Source: Candidatus Endomicrobiellum dinenymphae
GTDB lineage: Bacteria; Elusimicrobiota; Endomicrobiia; Endomicrobiales; Endomicrobiaceae
NCBI GenBank assembly: GCA_020328135.1
Contig: JAIXNA010000046.1
Span: 1-7,197 of the forward strand
Direction: 5' to 3'
DNA length: 7,197 nucleotides
Shown here: positions 6,972-7,197 of the stretch, piece after piece
Layout: every line of letters begins with the position of its first letter
Position numbering within the stretch: the first letter of the stretch is position 1
The notes under the pieces: generated by a model
The model's database searches: none
What the model was told of the DNA's origin: nothing
What the model saw: the letters and a program-made list of their open reading frames with translations, nothing else
Translations under genes and position numbers: made by a program

Positions 6972-7197
6972 AAGGTTAGAAATAAGAGCAATGCTTTTAT
7001 AGAAAGGTTAAATATATAAACATTGCCAGAACAATTCTTAAACGAATATGACAACGATTTAAACGATATAAATATAATCAACAATCATTTGTTGATTATA
7101 TACTTTAACATAACACAAAAAGATCTCACAAGAGTCTTGATTTTGTTTCACCCTTAGATTTTGCTATAAGTTCCTTTAACTTAACTTCACTTCGCTT
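6972..7197 (+). pseudogene. Decayed DDE (rve integrase-core) transposase, C-terminal fragment
   Basis: One frame reads VRNKSNAFIERLN, a TAA (7017-7019), then TLPEQFLNEYDNDLNDIN. Near 7071-7073 the match moves to the next frame: NQQSFVDYIL, a TAA (7106-7108), HNTKRSHKSLDF and VSPLDFAISS, continuing to the window edge. The order NAFIERLN-TLxEQF, VDYxLxxNTKRxHKSL, SPLDFAI is the usual C-terminal end of IS3/IS481-type integrase-core transposases. The Glu of NAFIE lies downstream of the region where the catalytic Asp residues would be. The preceding DNG-type motif and the first Asp are not seen, so most of the core is lost. With two stops and at least one frameshift, no active enzyme can be made. 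The exact IS family is not certain. Confidence 0.75.
7072..7101. repeat. Perfect 13-bp inverted repeat with a TCAT loop
   Basis: The left arm 7072-7084 contains TATAATCAACAA. The right arm 7089-7101 is its exact reverse complement, with a 4-base loop TCAT. It sits inside the transposase remnant, exactly where the readable frame changes. No T-run follows, so it is not a typical terminator. Confidence 0.85.

Noticed and set aside
7120..7149. Hairpin AAGATCTC-ACAA-GAGTCTT followed by a T-rich run as a terminator
   Set aside because: The stem has a bulge and the following run is interrupted. The bases also encode the conserved NTKRSHKSL motif of the transposase, so the pairing is probably incidental.
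7023..7157. A 44-codon TTG-initiated small protein gene
   Set aside because: Its N-terminal part is transposase sequence (TLPEQFLNEY), and after 7073 the conserved motifs continue in another frame, so it is a fragment of the pseudogene.

Overview
The window comes from an AT-rich bacterial genome. Both complete genes are bacterial housekeeping genes, with bacterial ribosome-binding sites and TTG or ATG starts. Sel1 repeats, together with decayed transposases, fit a host-associated or symbiotic bacterium. An Endomicrobium-like member of the Elusimicrobiota is one possibility, but this is a guess: no marker in the window fixes the taxon.

Layout. Bases 1-579 hold a fragment of a Sel1-repeat protein with a damaged 5' end. 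The first ~54 bases form an inverted copy of one repeat unit, which puts stop codons just upstream of the repeats. Bases 580-642 are a short gap with a 12-bp tandem duplication; a possible sigma70-type promoter overlaps the end of the sel1 frame. Bases 643-3789 encode Mfd, the transcription-repair coupling factor, with all main domains. Bases 3790-3892 are an intergenic region with a possible -10 box and a strong Shine-Dalgarno sequence. Bases 3893-6490 encode the disaggregase ClpB, followed at once by a weak hairpin and T-run that may be a terminator.

Bases 6491-7197 have no intact gene but are not empty. Read by eye on both strands, they contain two decayed transposase fragments in divergent orientation. 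One is the N-terminal helix-turn-helix part of an integrase-type transposase on the minus strand (about 6788-6523). The other is the C-terminal end of a DDE (rve) integrase core on the plus strand (about 6972-7197), ending in recognisable NTKRSHKSL and SPLDFAIS motifs. Both are broken by stop codons and frame changes.

Function. Mfd removes stalled RNA polymerase and recruits UvrA to damaged template strands. ClpB rescues aggregated proteins with DnaK. They share a stress-survival theme, but the 103-base gap with its own signals suggests separate transcription. I found no sign of a new multi-gene system. The points most worth following are the inverted Sel1 palindrome at the left edge and the two transposase remnants to the right of clpB.
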